Source: Streptomyces griseoincarnatus
GTDB taxonomy: Bacteria > Actinomycetota > Actinomycetes > Streptomycetales > Streptomycetaceae
Assembly (NCBI GenBank): GCA_014649575.1
Contig: BMTH01000013.1
Span: 124,001 to 188,000, forward strand
Length of the DNA stretch: 64,000 nt
Direction: 5' to 3'
In this document: positions 1 through 6,387 of the stretch, one piece after another
Position numbering within the stretch: position 1 is the first letter of the stretch
Layout of the letters: every line of letters begins with the position of its first letter
Program-made: the position numbers and the translations under genes
The notes under the pieces: model-generated
What the model saw: the letters and a program-made list of their open reading frames with translations, nothing else
Databases searched by the model: none
What the model was told of the DNA's origin: nothing

Positions 1-717
1 GGAGGGCACCGCAGGGCAGACAGGGTACGAACCGTCGGCGCTGGTGAGGCAATCGCTCGTCTCCGGACGCTCGGGGTTCTGACCAAGGATCCGCAGTTGG
101 ATCAACTGATCGATCTCCGTAACGGTGTCGCGCACACAACGGGCGGAGAAGAGGCCAAGTTCCTATTGCCGACGTTGATCCTGACCGTTCAGTCCCTGAT
201 CGAGGATGTTGACGGATCCCCGCGCCGCTTTTGGGGCCGGTGGAACAGCACTGTCCTCATGGTCGTAGATGAGAAGCGCAGCCAGGTCCACCGCGATGTG
301 CAACTCCGGATTCGCCAGGCCAGGCATCGCTTCGAGGACAAGTTCGTGGACATGCCCAACGAGGCCAAGGAGCGTGTGCTGTCCACGCCGCCTCCGGACC
401 AGGGAGAGTTCTGGGTTGGCGATATGACCCTCGTGAACGGGAATGATGTCGTGCTCGTCACGGCCCAGGTAGCGTGCCCCGCTTGCACTGGACCATCCAT
501 GATGACTCTCGTGCCCGGCGAGACAACCACCACAGGCACGGCCCTCATGCAGGATGGATTCATCTGTCATCTGTGCGGCCTGCATTTGAAAGGTGGCGAG
601 GAGATGGTCGCCTGCGCAGAGCTGGCCAACCTCCCCCGGACCGTGTCGATCCCGCCCCTGGCCGTTGCCCATAAGATGCGCTCAGACGTCCGCATGGGTG
701 AGACCCGCACAGGCTGA
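1..717 (+). CDS. HEPN-like protein with C-terminal zinc ribbon, 5' end outside window
   Basis: The frame is open from base 1 to the TGA at 715-717, so only the last 238 residues are seen; the true start lies before the window. At 118-135 the protein reads RNGVAH, which fits the R-N-x3-H (Rx4H) catalytic signature of HEPN RNases and sits in a predicted helical stretch. Further on there are two cysteine pairs, CPAC (about 450 bp from the start) and CHLC (about 90 bp later), the layout of a zinc ribbon. No full family was recognised. HEPN proteins are common in toxin-antitoxin and phage-defence loci, and this gene stands next to phage remnants, but without the N-terminal half the role is an inference. 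A chance R-x4-H match is possible. A terminator hairpin follows at 730-755. Confidence 0.6.
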   Translation, partial: GGHRRADRVRTVGAGEAIARLRTLGVLTKDPQLDQLIDLRNGVAHTTGGEEAKFLLPTLILTVQSLIEDVDGSPRRFWGRWNSTVLMVVDEKRSQVHRDVQLRIRQARHRFEDKFVDMPNEAKERVLSTPPPDQGEFWVGDMTLVNGNDVVLVTAQVACPACTGPSMMTLVPGETTTTGTALMQDGFICHLCGLHLKGGEEMVACAELANLPRTVSIPPLAVAHKMRSDVRMGETRTG

Positions 718-729
718 CACTCCACCCGA

Positions 730-755
730 AGCCCCGGCTCCCCGGCCGGGGCTTT
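730..755 (+). terminator. Rho-independent terminator after the HEPN-like gene
   Basis: Eight-base arms AGCCCCGG (730-737) and CCGGGGCT (746-753) close an 8-base loop and are followed by TTC. It lies 13 bp after the stop codon and separates this gene from the phage-type genes. Confidence 0.7.
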
Positions 756-811
756 CGCATGCCCTCACCGCGCACGGATCTTCCTGCGCTCACCCACGCA
801 AGAAGGTCCCC

Positions 812-1153
812 TTGATACCTGAGCTGATCTGGGTCATGGCCGCAGCCGAAGAGGCGAGCGGCGGCCCCGACGTCGGCAAGCTGCTCGGCAGCTTCGTCCA
901 GTACGGCATGGTGGGCGTGTTCGCCCTCCTGATGGTCCTCGGCATCGTCGTGCCGAAGTGGGCGATGACCGCCCTCACGGCCGAGAAGGACAACTGGCGC
1001 ACCGCCTTCGAGCAGGAGCGGGCGGCCCACCAGGTCACCCGGGAGCAGCTCGCGAAAGCCGAGGAGCCCGGGGATGTCGCGACCGAACAGGGGAAGGCGA
1101 TGACCAGGCTCCTCCAGGAGCTTCGCCAGTCCCACGTCTCCGGGAGCCTCTGA
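812..1153 (+). CDS. Holin-like phage membrane protein
   Basis: A 113-residue protein with one strongly hydrophobic segment at about residues 28-50 (from SFVQYGMVGVFALL to about IVVPKW), then a charged, helical C-terminal tail rich in Glu, Gln and Lys that looks like a short coiled coil. Start choice: a TTG at 812 has AAGAAGG five bases upstream; the in-frame ATG at 836 has no ribosome site. Together with the next small gene and the endolysin it forms a typical actinophage lysis order (small membrane protein, small protein, amidase), so a holin or holin-partner role is likely. A role as a minor structural membrane protein cannot be excluded. Confidence 0.65.
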   Translation: MIPELIWVMAAAEEASGGPDVGKLLGSFVQYGMVGVFALLMVLGIVVPKWAMTALTAEKDNWRTAFEQERAAHQVTREQLAKAEEPGDVATEQGKAMTRLLQELRQSHVSGSL

Positions 1154-1155
1154 TC

Positions 1156-1380
1156 ATGTGGGCCTTTCCCGAAAACACACACCCGCCTCCCGAGTCGGAG
1201 ACCGCGCTGAGGGCCGCCGAGAAGTCTCTCCAGCAGGCGAAGGCCCACCACTCCGAGGTCGAGGCCAAGCTCAGCGAGAGCCGGCGGGTGAAGGAGCAGC
1301 TCCAGGCCCACAACAGGGTCACCTACTCCGACTTCATCCAGGGCATCGTCCTCAAGCAGAGACCCTCCGCGGCCTCCTGA
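1156..1380 (+). CDS. Small phage protein of the DUF7620 type
   Basis: A 74-residue protein beginning MWAFPENTHPPPESE, then one amphipathic helix with heptad-like Ala/Leu/Lys spacing (AEKSLQQAKAHHSEVEAKL) and a final segment with N-R-V-T-Y-SDFIQGI. Its size, MW-F-P opening and single helix match small proteins found in Streptomyces phages between holin-type genes and the endolysin (DUF7620, from memory). The ATG lies two bases after the preceding stop, so it is co-translated with the holin-like gene. No function is known. A hairpin terminator follows at 1407. Confidence 0.6.
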   Translation: MWAFPENTHPPPESETALRAAEKSLQQAKAHHSEVEAKLSESRRVKEQLQAHNRVTYSDFIQGIVLKQRPSAAS

Positions 1381-1406
1381 GCCGTCCCTAGAGCCGCCCC
1401 TTCGAG

Positions 1407-1428
1407 TCCCCCTCCGGAGGGGCTTTTC
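1407..1428 (+). terminator. Terminator with CCCCTCC/GGAGGGG stem
   Basis: CCCCTCC (1409-1415) runs directly into its complement GGAGGGG (1416-1422), followed by CTTTT. It ends the holin-like transcript. Confidence 0.6.
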
Positions 1429-1441
1429 CTTCCCCCAGCAA

Positions 1442-1480
1442 CCCCCTCCGGGTAACGCGTCACGGCACCGGAGGGGGCTT
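1442..1480 (+). terminator. Second terminator, 10-bp perfect stem
   Basis: CCCCCTCCGG (1442-1451) pairs exactly with CCGGAGGGGG (1468-1477) around a 16-base loop, followed by CTTTCT. The core CCCCTCC is the same as in the hairpin 30 bp upstream, so the two probably arose by duplication. It lies just before the endolysin, which therefore needs read-through or a promoter of its own. Confidence 0.65.
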
Positions 1481-1507
1481 TCTCATGCCCTCGTGCAAGG
1501 AGCCCTC

Positions 1508-2414
1508 GTGTCCACTGGCCCTCAGCGCTACCCCGGTGCCAGCACCGCGTACTGGTACCAGAACCGGTTCGGCGGCGACCTCCAGGAGGTCAACGTCGTC
1601 GTCCTGCACACCACGGAGGGCACGAACCTGCCCTCGTACGGCGGCGGCTCCAGCGCCCCGAACCTCACCCTGGTGCCGGACTTCAAGACCAAGGGGCTCA
1701 AGGCCTACCAGCACTTCGACTTCGACCGCTCCTCACGGGCCCTGGTGAACCTCTCCGGCGGCGTGGAGACGAACACCTGCAACGTCACCCAGGTCGAGCT
1801 CGTAGGCACCTGCGACCCGGCGACCCACGCGAAGTGGAAGAAGGCCGGGTACTCGTACATCTACTGGCCCGAGGCGCCCGACTGGGCCCTTCAGGACGTG
1901 GCCGATCTGCTGGCCTGGGCCCACAAGAACCACGGCGTCCCGCTCAACGGCCCGAGGACCTGGAAGGCATACCCGGCCTCGTACGGCTCCGGCAACGGGG
2001 TCCGGATGTCCTTCTCCCAGTGGAACTCCTTCAAGGGCGTGTGCGGCCATCAGCACGTCAGCGAAAACCTCCACGGGGACCCGGGAGCCCTGGGCTTCGA
2101 CCGGATCCTGGAGCTCGCGAATGGCCAGCCGGCTGTCTCCCAGCCCGAGTACGAGCCGTTCCCCGGCGCCTCGTTCTTCATGGCGGGCTCCCGTCCGGCT
2201 CTGGGGAAGTCCTCGCCCATCTTCACGGCCATGGGCAAGCGCCTGGTGGCCGTCGGTTGCGGGAAGTACAAGGCCGGTCCGGGCCCGATCCTCGGTCAGG
2301 GCGGACGTGGATTCGTATGAGGACTGGCAGAGGGCCTGTGGATTCACCAGATCGAGTGCCAAGTGGCCTCCGGGACCCACTTCGTGGGGAAAGCTCAAGG
2401 TCCCGAAGATCTGA
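1508..2414 (+). pseudogene. Phage endolysin (N-acetylmuramoyl-L-alanine amidase), frameshifted
   Basis: The first 264 codons encode an amidase of the peptidoglycan-recognition type: H34 in VVLHTTEG, and the C-terminal ligand cluster H181-Q-H183 ... H189-G-D191. A cell-wall-binding tail starts near residue 220 (SPIFTAMGKRLVAVGCGKY, then GPGP). The GTG at 1508 is chosen because AAGGAG lies five bases upstream; the GTG at 1493 has none. After GPGPILGQ the frame goes wrong and stops at 2320, but the next frame continues with the expected tail (ADVDSYEDWQ at 2301, ending in SWGKLKVPKI at 2414). Removing one G from GGG at 2299-2301 restores spacing and frame. The amidase domain is complete, so partial activity is possible. 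Sequencing error or programmed shift are alternatives. Confidence 0.85.
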
Positions 2415-2458
2415 CTCTCGTACCGTGCTCGTGGTGTCTGTCTGGCAGGAACGCCAAC

Positions 2459-2489
2459 GCCCCCGATCTCCCGTGTGGAGGTCGGGGGC
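2459..2489. terminator. Bidirectional terminator between endolysin and GNAT gene
   Basis: Thirteen-base arms GCCCCCGATCTCC (2459-2471) and GGAGGTCGGGGGC (2477-2489) with one T-G pair and a 5-base loop; GCTTTCGTCTTT follows on the plus strand. The genes on either side converge here. Confidence 0.7.
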
Positions 2490-2506
2490 GCTTTCGTCTT
2501 TCCGGC

Positions 2507-3034
2507 CTACTTCAGGGGCAGCCCGGCCAACATGACGGCGTAGACCGGGGAGTCCGGGAAGGGCTGACGCTCGCCGACCTTCCGGAAGCCCCAGGACTCG
2601 TACATGTGCTGGACCTTGGGGTGTTCGAGGTCGACGAGCAGGACCACGAGGTCCTCCTCCCGTCCCTCCAACAGCGCCCGGCTCACCAGCTCGGCCGTCC
2701 CGGTCTTCCGCCACTTCGTACGGACGGCCAGCTCGGAGAAGGAGAACGTCCGGCTCTTCTCCGGGACAGTCTCCAGGTGCTCGCGCCACCACTCTCGATA
2801 CGGGTTCGCCGGGGCTCCGTAGGCGAAGGCCACCGGCTCCATCCCATCGAAGGCGATCACGCAGGCGAACTCGGGGTGCCCTCCCCAGTGGTCCACGAAC
2901 CAGGGAAAGCGCTGGTTGAACTCGTCATCCATCACATCGGCGTAGGCGTCGGCGTGCACGTCGATCAAGGCTTGGCGGATCTGCGGGAGGTCCTCGTGCG
3001 TGAAGCGGCGGACGTCCAGATCGACGGTGCTCAA
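2507..3034 (-). CDS. GNAT-family N-acetyltransferase
   Basis: A 175-residue protein with the layout of a GCN5-type acetyltransferase: an N-terminal strand-helix (LDVRRFTHEDLPQIRQALI), a central strand FACVIAFDGMEPVAFAYGA, the region FSFSELAVRTKWRKTGTAE where the V-R-x2-x2-x-G-x-A acetyl-CoA pyrophosphate loop is expected, and a typical end HPKVQHMYESWGFRKVG followed by a hydrophobic strand (AVMLAGLPL). It should move an acetyl group from acetyl-CoA to an amine; the substrate is unknown. The start is the TTG at 3034, with GGAG six bases upstream, overlapping the stop of the regulator gene (TTGA). The frame can extend 12 codons further upstream, but without a ribosome site. Co-transcribed with the XRE-TPR gene. 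Confidence 0.8.
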   Translation of the reverse strand: MSTVDLDVRRFTHEDLPQIRQALIDVHADAYADVMDDEFNQRFPWFVDHWGGHPEFACVIAFDGMEPVAFAYGAPANPYREWWREHLETVPEKSRTFSFSELAVRTKWRKTGTAELVSRALLEGREEDLVVLLVDLEHPKVQHMYESWGFRKVGERQPFPDSPVYAVMLAGLPLK

Positions 3035-4296
3035 TCTCGTCTCCACGCGGCTCGGTAGCGGTCCCCCCACTCTCGTGCGACGGCCGCATCCGGCGCAAGA
3101 GTGATCAGGTCGCGGTAATAGTCGCCGAGGAGAGACCGCATCCTCCCGGGCAGCGGTGAACCCTTCATCAGTTCAAAGACGCCGGAGGCCGTGGCGCACG
3201 CCTGATCGACATCCCGCTGGTGGAGCTGCGCCAGAGCAAGCCTCGTAGTGGCCAGGGCCCGATTGCGGCGGAAGTGCAGGGGGATGGAGCCCAGAGCTTT
3301 GTGGGAGGCGGCTTCGGCCTTGGCGGGGTTCCCGATCCGGTCCCGGACGATCGCTGTCATGGCTGTCAGTTCAGCCGGCCCGTAGAAGGCCATCCAGCTC
3401 GGCCGTGGCTGCTCCAGTTCCGCCTTCTCCAAGGCCTCCTGGGCGTACCCCAGGGAGCGGATGGCGGCCTGACGGTCACCGAGGTCCGAGTGGCCAATCG
3501 CGGCACGGGCGTGGGCAAGGGAGGCGAAGAATGGGTCCCGCTTGGTGATCGGGGTCGCCTGGGCGGCCTGGGCGGAGTCGACCGCCTCCGTGTGCTCCCC
3601 GCGCTGGCGGGCCAGCATGGCGTACGAGTTCCAGACCCGCATCTCCGCTACAGGGTCCTGGGCCATCCCGGCCAGGTACAGGGCCTTCCCCAGCAGAGCG
3701 TACGCGCGGTCCCCCTGCCGGGCATCCAGAGCGCTCCAGGCGGCCGTGGCGGTGTAGTCGGCGGCGACGGAGAGGAGCCGGAGACGGATGCGCTGTGTGG
3801 CTCGGAGCTTCTGCTTCTCCAGGGCCTCGGCAGCTCCGGCCAGGGCGGCCCGCTCCAGGCCCTCATGGCCTCCCCTCGTGTCGTCCAGGGCCATCAGAGC
3901 GTCCAGGCCGCTACGGAGCCGGAGGACGTCAGAAGTGCCGACCTGGGGCGGAGCACCGACGAAGGGAACCACGACAGCGGCCGATGTGCCGCTGGCGGCT
4001 GTGAGGAAGTTCCGGCGCCTCACGGGGTCCTCCGCAGGAGTCGAGGTGCATCGTCTTCGCCCCGGCGGGCTGAAGCCCAGCTCCCCGGCGGTACTGCCGA
4101 ATACTGCCTCTAACGCCTCACGCTGCCTGGGATGGGGCCACGTCGTTCTTCCGGTCAACCAGTTGCGGACGGTGCGGTCGCTGACCGTTCCTTCGTGCCC
4201 CGCACCGATCAGGTGAGCGTTCACCTTGTCGGCTAACTCGGCCTGGGTGAACCCGCTCTCCCGCATTGCGCTGCTGAGGTTTTCGTTCCCCGTCAC
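3031..4296 (-). CDS. XRE-family HTH regulator with TPR-like C-terminal region, contains a TTA codon
   Basis: A 421-residue protein. Residues 5-70 are a Cro/CI-type helix-turn-helix (SGFTQAELADKVNAHL ... SDRTVRNWLTGRT). Residues 92-115 hold RRRNFLTAASGTSAAVVVPF, a twin-arginine-like, hydrophobic stretch common in this Streptomyces family. The rest is helical and Ala/Leu-rich, with repeat units such as GDRAYALLGKALYLAGM and GDRQAAIRSLGYAQEALE, typical of TPR modules that bind a partner or peptide. Codon 62 (4113-4111) is TTA, so full translation should need the bldA tRNA. It overlaps the GNAT gene downstream and is divergent from the ATPase gene, which also has a TTA codon. Likely a local transcription regulator; target and ligand unknown. 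Confidence 0.8.
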   Translation of the reverse strand: MTGNENLSSAMRESGFTQAELADKVNAHLIGAGHEGTVSDRTVRNWLTGRTTWPHPRQREALEAVFGSTAGELGFSPPGRRRCTSTPAEDPVRRRNFLTAASGTSAAVVVPFVGAPPQVGTSDVLRLRSGLDALMALDDTRGGHEGLERAALAGAAEALEKQKLRATQRIRLRLLSVAADYTATAAWSALDARQGDRAYALLGKALYLAGMAQDPVAEMRVWNSYAMLARQRGEHTEAVDSAQAAQATPITKRDPFFASLAHARAAIGHSDLGDRQAAIRSLGYAQEALEKAELEQPRPSWMAFYGPAELTAMTAIVRDRIGNPAKAEAASHKALGSIPLHFRRNRALATTRLALAQLHQRDVDQACATASGVFELMKGSPLPGRMRSLLGDYYRDLITLAPDAAVAREWGDRYRAAWRRD

Positions 4297-4309
4297 ATAC
4301 CCACGGTAG

Positions 4310-4420
4310 TGACTGAGTTCCCATCAGTAGCAGGGGTGCGGGGAAATTTCCGGTTGGACCCGACGCACCCAGCTCGTACTTTTCCTGCCGCAACGCGGCC
4401 CGTAGCCGTTCACTCAGTCA
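4310..4420. promoter_or_regulatory. Paired 9-bp inverted repeat in the divergent promoter region
   Basis: TGACTGAGT at 4310-4318 and its exact complement ACTCAGTCA at 4412-4420 flank the shared promoter region of the XRE-TPR gene and the ATPase gene, each about 35 bp or less from a start codon. Half-sites placed this way would suit binding by one regulator to both promoters. The repeat is seen; the function is inferred. Confidence 0.35.
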
Positions 4421-4453
4421 AGGCCACACCGCAACCGCACCTACGAGGTCCTG

Positions 4454-4876
4454 ATGACTGTGATGGCAACGCCGCGCCCCACGGGGCACCCCGGATACTC
4501 CGAGACACTCCCCCGCGTGGCGGAGAGCGCCACCGTTGCCCGCAGGCTCGTGCGAACCGCTCTGGCCGCCTGGGGCCTTGAAGATCAGATGGACGACGCC
4601 TCCTTAGTCATCACCGAGCTGGTCTCCAACGCCGTCGACCACGGCCGTCTGCCCTCGATCCGTGTCATCGTCTCGCGGCCCACGGCGAACAGGGTGCGCC
4701 TCGGGGTGGTCGACCGGTCAAAGGCCGTCCCGATGATGCGGACGGACTCCAATGGTGATCAGCTCCGGGGCCGTGGCCTCGTCCTAGTCGATGCGCTGAC
4801 GGAGCGCTGGGGTACTGACCTCTACGGGTGGGGCAAGCAGGTGTGGGGCGAGCTGAAGTGCGAGCCGGCCCGGTGA
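4454..4876 (+). CDS. RsbW-like ATP-binding protein (GHKL anti-sigma type), contains a TTA codon
   Basis: A 140-residue stand-alone HATPase domain of the kind used by anti-sigma kinases. The N box is ELVSNAVDHG (Asn59), the G1 box GVVDRS (Asp87), and the G2 region RGRGLVLVDALTERWG. Such proteins bind ATP and phosphorylate or sequester small partners; Streptomyces genomes carry dozens with mostly unknown targets. The ATG at 4454 has GAGG five bases upstream. Codon 51 (4604-4606) is TTA, a strong sign of bldA-dependent expression in late growth. It heads a three-gene run with stop/start overlaps. No anti-anti-sigma (STAS) partner is visible nearby. Confidence 0.8.
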   Translation: MTVMATPRPTGHPGYSETLPRVAESATVARRLVRTALAAWGLEDQMDDASLVITELVSNAVDHGRLPSIRVIVSRPTANRVRLGVVDRSKAVPMMRTDSNGDQLRGRGLVLVDALTERWGTDLYGWGKQVWGELKCEPAR

Positions 4877-4995
4877 GCGAGGAGTACGAGATGGCGTACA
4901 AAGCCCTCTACGACCACGTGCTGGAGTGCCGGGACTGCCCGGAGAACTGCGCCGAGGGAGCCGCTCTGCGCCGGGCCGTACGGGAGGCGCCATGA
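4873..4995 (+). CDS. Small cysteine-containing protein, 40 residues
   Basis: A GTG at 4873 overlaps the ATPase stop (GTGA) and opens a 40-codon frame. The product has a C-x2-C-x3-C pattern (LECRDCPENCAEG) inside a mostly helical, charged chain, suggesting metal binding. The tight overlap on both sides (its TGA overlaps the next ATG) is good evidence that it is real. Family not recognised; small proteins like this often accompany regulator genes in Streptomyces. Confidence 0.65.
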   Translation: MSEEYEMAYKALYDHVLECRDCPENCAEGAALRRAVREAP

Positions 4996-5306
4996 CCCTC
5001 TGCATCGCCGGCGAGCACGACTTCCCGATCGAGGACGAGACCGGGGCCTACTGCCCGGAGCACGGCGTGACCCTGCTGTGGAACCCTCCGGACTTCACGT
5101 GGGACAGCGTGCTCTCCGAGCCCCGCCACCTGGACAGCAGCGCCTTCCCCTGGCTGAGCGAGCTCACCGACGAGGACGCCTACGCGTTCCTGGACGAGGT
5201 GATCCAGGCTGCTCAGGAGGCCGGGACCCACACGGCCTTCCTTCACGCGCTGGACACCCTCGTGGACCAGCACCGCCCCACACTCCCTCACGGGGTCAGG
5301 CCGTAA
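4992..5306 (+). CDS. Hypothetical acidic protein, 104 residues
   Basis: The ATG at 4992 overlaps the preceding stop (ATGA). The product starts MTLCIAGEHDFPIEDETGAYCPEHGVTLLW, where C4, H9, C21 and H24 could form a small metal site, and continues acidic and helical (LTDEDAYAFLDEVIQAAQEAG). Not recognised as a known family. Third gene of the operon led by the ATPase; a terminator follows 28 bp later. Role unknown, perhaps a partner of the ATPase. Confidence 0.65.
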   Translation: MTLCIAGEHDFPIEDETGAYCPEHGVTLLWNPPDFTWDSVLSEPRHLDSSAFPWLSELTDEDAYAFLDEVIQAAQEAGTHTAFLHALDTLVDQHRPTLPHGVRP

Positions 5307-5334
5307 CGGCTCCCCCGAACCCCTGTGAGGGTGG

Positions 5335-5368
5335 AAGAGCCCCGGCCGTCCGTGCGGTCGGGGCTCTT
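5335..5368 (+). terminator. Terminator of the ATPase operon
   Basis: AAGAGCCCCGGCCG (5335-5348) pairs with CGGTCGGGGCTCTT (5355-5368) with one G-T pair and a 6-base loop. It could also serve the convergent gene ending at 5422. Confidence 0.7.
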
Positions 5369-5421
5369 CACGTGATCAGAGCGCGCGGCCTACGGCCTCG
5401 CAGCCATCTTGCCGCGCTGCC

Positions 5422-5784
5422 TCAGTCGTCGAAGTCGCCTTCTGTGACCACGTCGCCACGCTCATCCAGCCACTGCCGCCTCCACTCGCCCTTCTCGACG
5501 TCAAAGTAGAAGTCGTCCTCGGTCAAGTGCTCCTCTTCAGAAGCGGCATCCGGGCGGGTGAAGCGGACGTCACCATTCCGCTGCCAGCGGTACGACCAGT
5601 CGATCTCGCTGGTGATCTGCCGGATGCTGTCGGACGGCAACACCTGTCGCGCCTCACGGATCGCCGCCTCGACGGCGACCTCGTACGCTTCACGCGCCCG
5701 CTTGTAGCGGACCGTCGACCCTTCAGTCGTGAGGTCGAAGTCGATGGTGATCTTCAGATGCTTCGGTACAGGCTTCTGCGCCAT
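5422..5784 (-). CDS. Hypothetical acidic protein, 120 residues
   Basis: The ATG at 5784 is chosen because GGGGAGGGG lies just upstream; the frame extends seven more codons without a better site. The protein starts MAQKPVPKHLKITIDFDLTTEG, has a helix rich in Ala/Glu/Arg (YEVAVEAAIREARQVL), a strand EIDWSYRWQRNGDVRFTR, and a very acidic tail (EEEHLTEDDFYFDVEKGEW). No signal peptide or membrane segment. Family not recognised. It stands alone at the edge of the accessory region. Confidence 0.6.
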   Translation of the reverse strand: MAQKPVPKHLKITIDFDLTTEGSTVRYKRAREAYEVAVEAAIREARQVLPSDSIRQITSEIDWSYRWQRNGDVRFTRPDAASEEEHLTEDDFYFDVEKGEWRRQWLDERGDVVTEGDFDD

Positions 5785-6387
5785 GGCCCCTCCCCTTGAG
5801 AACATGCAAGAGCGCCAGTATCAGTCCGATAGGGGATCACCCACTGCGGAACGGGCAGAAAACCCACAAGTGGATGAGTAAAGACGTGGCGGAGAGCCTT
5901 GAGGACTTCCGCATCCGCTCGCTCAGAGTCCTCCCCCGTGAGATCTGGCTCTGGGAGCCCGCCCTGTGGGTAGGTGATCGGATCCGGCTCGCAGTGGAGG
6001 ACTCCCGCCCCTGACGAGGGCGGGCCAAGCCGAGACGGTCATATGCGCAGGTCAGGCTGCCAGAAGTACCGAGAACTTAAACGGAGCCCTACTTCCAGCG
6101 CTCGAAGGGCCGCTGGACGTCCGCCGGTCGTCCGGCCACCCGGCCCGGGGAGGCCGACGCCCGCCGCCGGATCGGGCGCCACGTTCTCTTTCCCCCCGGG
6201 GGCCGACGCTGCACGGCCCACGCCTCGGGCCGGGGGCCGAGGCTGCACGGCCCACGCCTCGGGCCGGGGACCGGAACCCCGCGCCCCCTGTCTCCGGGGG
6301 CACCGCCCCCGCCGTACTGATCCGCTGCTCATCGCCGTGCCCCACGCTGCTCCTGTCCCCGCCCCCTGAAGAAATGGACGCACCCCT
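5785..6387. other. Gene-poor, decayed stretch at the end of the accessory region
   Basis: No convincing gene. A 46-codon frame (5874-6014, plus strand; MSKDVAESLEDFRIRSLRVL at its start) has no ribosome site and runs into a hairpin, CCCGCCC (6004-6010) with GGGCGGG (6018-6024); it may be a remnant. The stretch then becomes very GC-rich and holds the 34-bp tandem repeat at 6198-6265. A 5-codon frame opens at 6373, just before the hydrolase start. No tRNA or attachment site was recognised. Confidence 0.5.
6198..6265. repeat. 34-bp tandem duplication
   Basis: Two adjacent 34-bp copies, 6198-6231 and 6232-6265, differ by one base (GACGCT against GAGGCT). Both begin GGGGGCCGA and end CGCCTCGGGCC. 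It lies in non-coding DNA upstream of the hydrolase gene. Confidence 0.9.

Noticed and set aside
5874-6014. 46-codon plus-strand frame before a hairpin
   Set aside because: No ribosome site and no recognisable product; noted only as part of the decayed region.
5307-6387. Possible attachment site or tRNA at the end of the phage-like region
   Set aside because: No tRNA-like cloverleaf and no matching direct repeat with the window's left end could be found.
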